The position numbers and the translations under genes were made by a program. A stretch of 44,464 nt of DNA from Gammaproteobacteria bacterium (GTDB lineage: Bacteria; Pseudomonadota; Gammaproteobacteria; Pseudomonadales; Pseudohongiellaceae), in NCBI GenBank assembly GCA_029242705.1, contig JAQWTK010000065.1:1-44464 (forward strand). Reading direction: 5' to 3'. Under the pieces are notes generated by a model. It made no database searches. It saw only the letters and a list, made by a program, of their open reading frames with translations, and had not been told where the DNA came from. Positions 43,599 to 44,464 of this stretch are shown here, one piece after another; position 1 is the stretch's first letter; the number at the start of each line of letters is the position of its first letter.

Positions 43599-44464
43599 AT
43601 GTCCAATTTACCAACCCCAGGAGCTAAAGGCCTTAGGCGTTCGTTACATTTTGTTCCTGGCGGCAATGATCGAATGTTTGAAAAGGCCTTAAAACTTCCC
43701 GCCGACTCCTTGATTCTTGATTTAGAAGATTCGGTAACTCCCGAAAATAAGAAATCAGCAAGGAAGCAGGTTTATGACTGGATCAAAGAAACAGATTTTA
43801 AAAAACAAGAATGCTTGGTGCGTATCAATCCATTGGATACCCCATGGGGTGACGATGACCTTCATGCCATTATGGAAGTATTGCCCGATGGATTGGTGCT
43901 TCCTAAGGTTGCAACTGAACAAGAAGTAATAAACATCGATGCACTTGTAGCTAAAATAGAGAAGAACCATCAACTACAGGAACGCTTAGTTTCGTTCATT
44001 TTGATAGGCACGGAACTGCCAGGGGCTGTTTTTAACTTACCTGCAATGGCTAAAATTGCTCGGGTTGACGGAGTTACGTGGGGGGCAGAGGACCTTTCTG
44101 GGGCACTAGGGGCTAAGGCCAAGCGTGATTCCGACGGAAACTATTTAGAGGTATTTTCCTTTGTGCGCTCGACCTGTTTATTGGCTGCGGTGGCTGGTAA
44201 TGCCCAACCTATTGATGCGGTATATGTGGATATAAAAAATCCTGATGGTCTGGCAAAGGAATGCAAAGCTGGAGCTGCTATGGGCTACACCGGTAAGGTG
44301 ACTATTCATCCGTCGCAATTAGAAATTGTTAATGATGCCTTTACTCCAAGCCAAGAGGAAATATTGGAGGCTAACGAATTAATTGCGGCGTTTGAAGAAA
44401 ACCAGAGAGAAGGAAAAATGGCTTTCACTTTTAAAGGTCAGATGGTTGATGTTCCTCACCTAAC
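43599..44464 (+). CDS. HpcH/HpaI aldolase / CitE-family acyl-CoA lyase (3' end cut)
   Basis: 288 codons are present and the frame is open at the right edge; probably fewer than 20 codons are missing. The product is a Mg-dependent lyase of the malyl-CoA, beta-methylmalyl-CoA or citramalyl-CoA lyase type. Visible motifs are LRRSLHFVPGGNDRMFEKA, the metal/phosphate segment LILDLEDSVTP, LVRINPLDTPWG and GTELPGAVFNL. The GAEDLSGALGAK metal site and GKVTIHPSQLEIVNDAF follow, and the family ending GQMVDVPHL has begun. It cleaves (or forms) a C4/C5 hydroxyacyl-CoA into acetyl- or propionyl-CoA plus glyoxylate or pyruvate. It forms a forward pair with the MaoC gene, opposite the CoA-transferase and hydratase. 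Confidence 0.92.
   Translation, partial: MSNLPTPGAKGLRRSLHFVPGGNDRMFEKALKLPADSLILDLEDSVTPENKKSARKQVYDWIKETDFKKQECLVRINPLDTPWGDDDLHAIMEVLPDGLVLPKVATEQEVINIDALVAKIEKNHQLQERLVSFILIGTELPGAVFNLPAMAKIARVDGVTWGAEDLSGALGAKAKRDSDGNYLEVFSFVRSTCLLAAVAGNAQPIDAVYVDIKNPDGLAKECKAGAAMGYTGKVTIHPSQLEIVNDAFTPSQEEILEANELIAAFEENQREGKMAFTFKGQMVDVPHL

Overview
The window reads as chromosomal DNA from an aerobic gammaproteobacterium. It is AT-rich by eye, about 40% GC. Three blocks are typical of that class: rpsP-rimM-trmD-rplS beside ffh and a ypjD-like gene; hom-thrC-recJ preceded by dsbC; and alaS-lysC-csrA next to tRNA-Ser(GCU). The PQQ dehydrogenase, the large TolB-like propeller protein and the acyl-CoA genes suggest a free-living, probably marine heterotroph, but this is inference. 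No phage, IS element, integrase or CRISPR array was seen.

Layout: (1) 3-4735: end of a glutamate-dehydrogenase-family gene, then a membrane protein, a sterol-desaturase-type di-iron oxygenase, an FAD monooxygenase and an AlkA-like DNA glycosylase, all forward. (2) 4754-5843: a bidirectional terminator and two reverse genes (unknown protein, GFA/CENP-V-type zinc protein). (3) 5940-11437: YczE-like membrane protein, tadA, purL and a NIF3/YqfO-like small protein. (4) 11466-15780: a reverse Nudix gene, then a reverse operon rubrerythrin - Fe-S (CCG) protein - DUF3501, divergent from oxyR. This looks like a peroxide-defence module. (5) 15908-25088 and on to 26844: phosphopantetheinyl transferase, ypjD-like gene (reverse), ffh, rpsP-rimM-trmD-rplS, dsbC, hom, thrC and recJ. 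(6) 26998-36037: a DsbD-type reductase with a duplicated N-terminal domain, a TolB/PD40 propeller protein, an orphan small ORF, a reverse PQQ dehydrogenase and an AI-2E/PerM-family permease. (7) 36170-40850: alaS, lysC, csrA, a small reverse gene that appears frameshifted at an A9 tract, and tRNA-Ser on the reverse strand. (8) 40914-44464: a divergent cluster of CoA-transferase, two hotdog-fold hydratases and a CitE-like lyase (cut by the window end), which together could interconvert C5 dicarboxylates, acyl-CoAs and C2/C3 units.

The regions most worth a second look are the rubrerythrin/Fe-S/DUF3501/oxyR module with its two palindromes, the C5-dicarboxyl-CoA cluster, the tandem DsbD N-domains, the A9 frameshift downstream of csrA, and the 21-bp perfect inverted repeat between rplS and dsbC, where xerD often sits in relatives.
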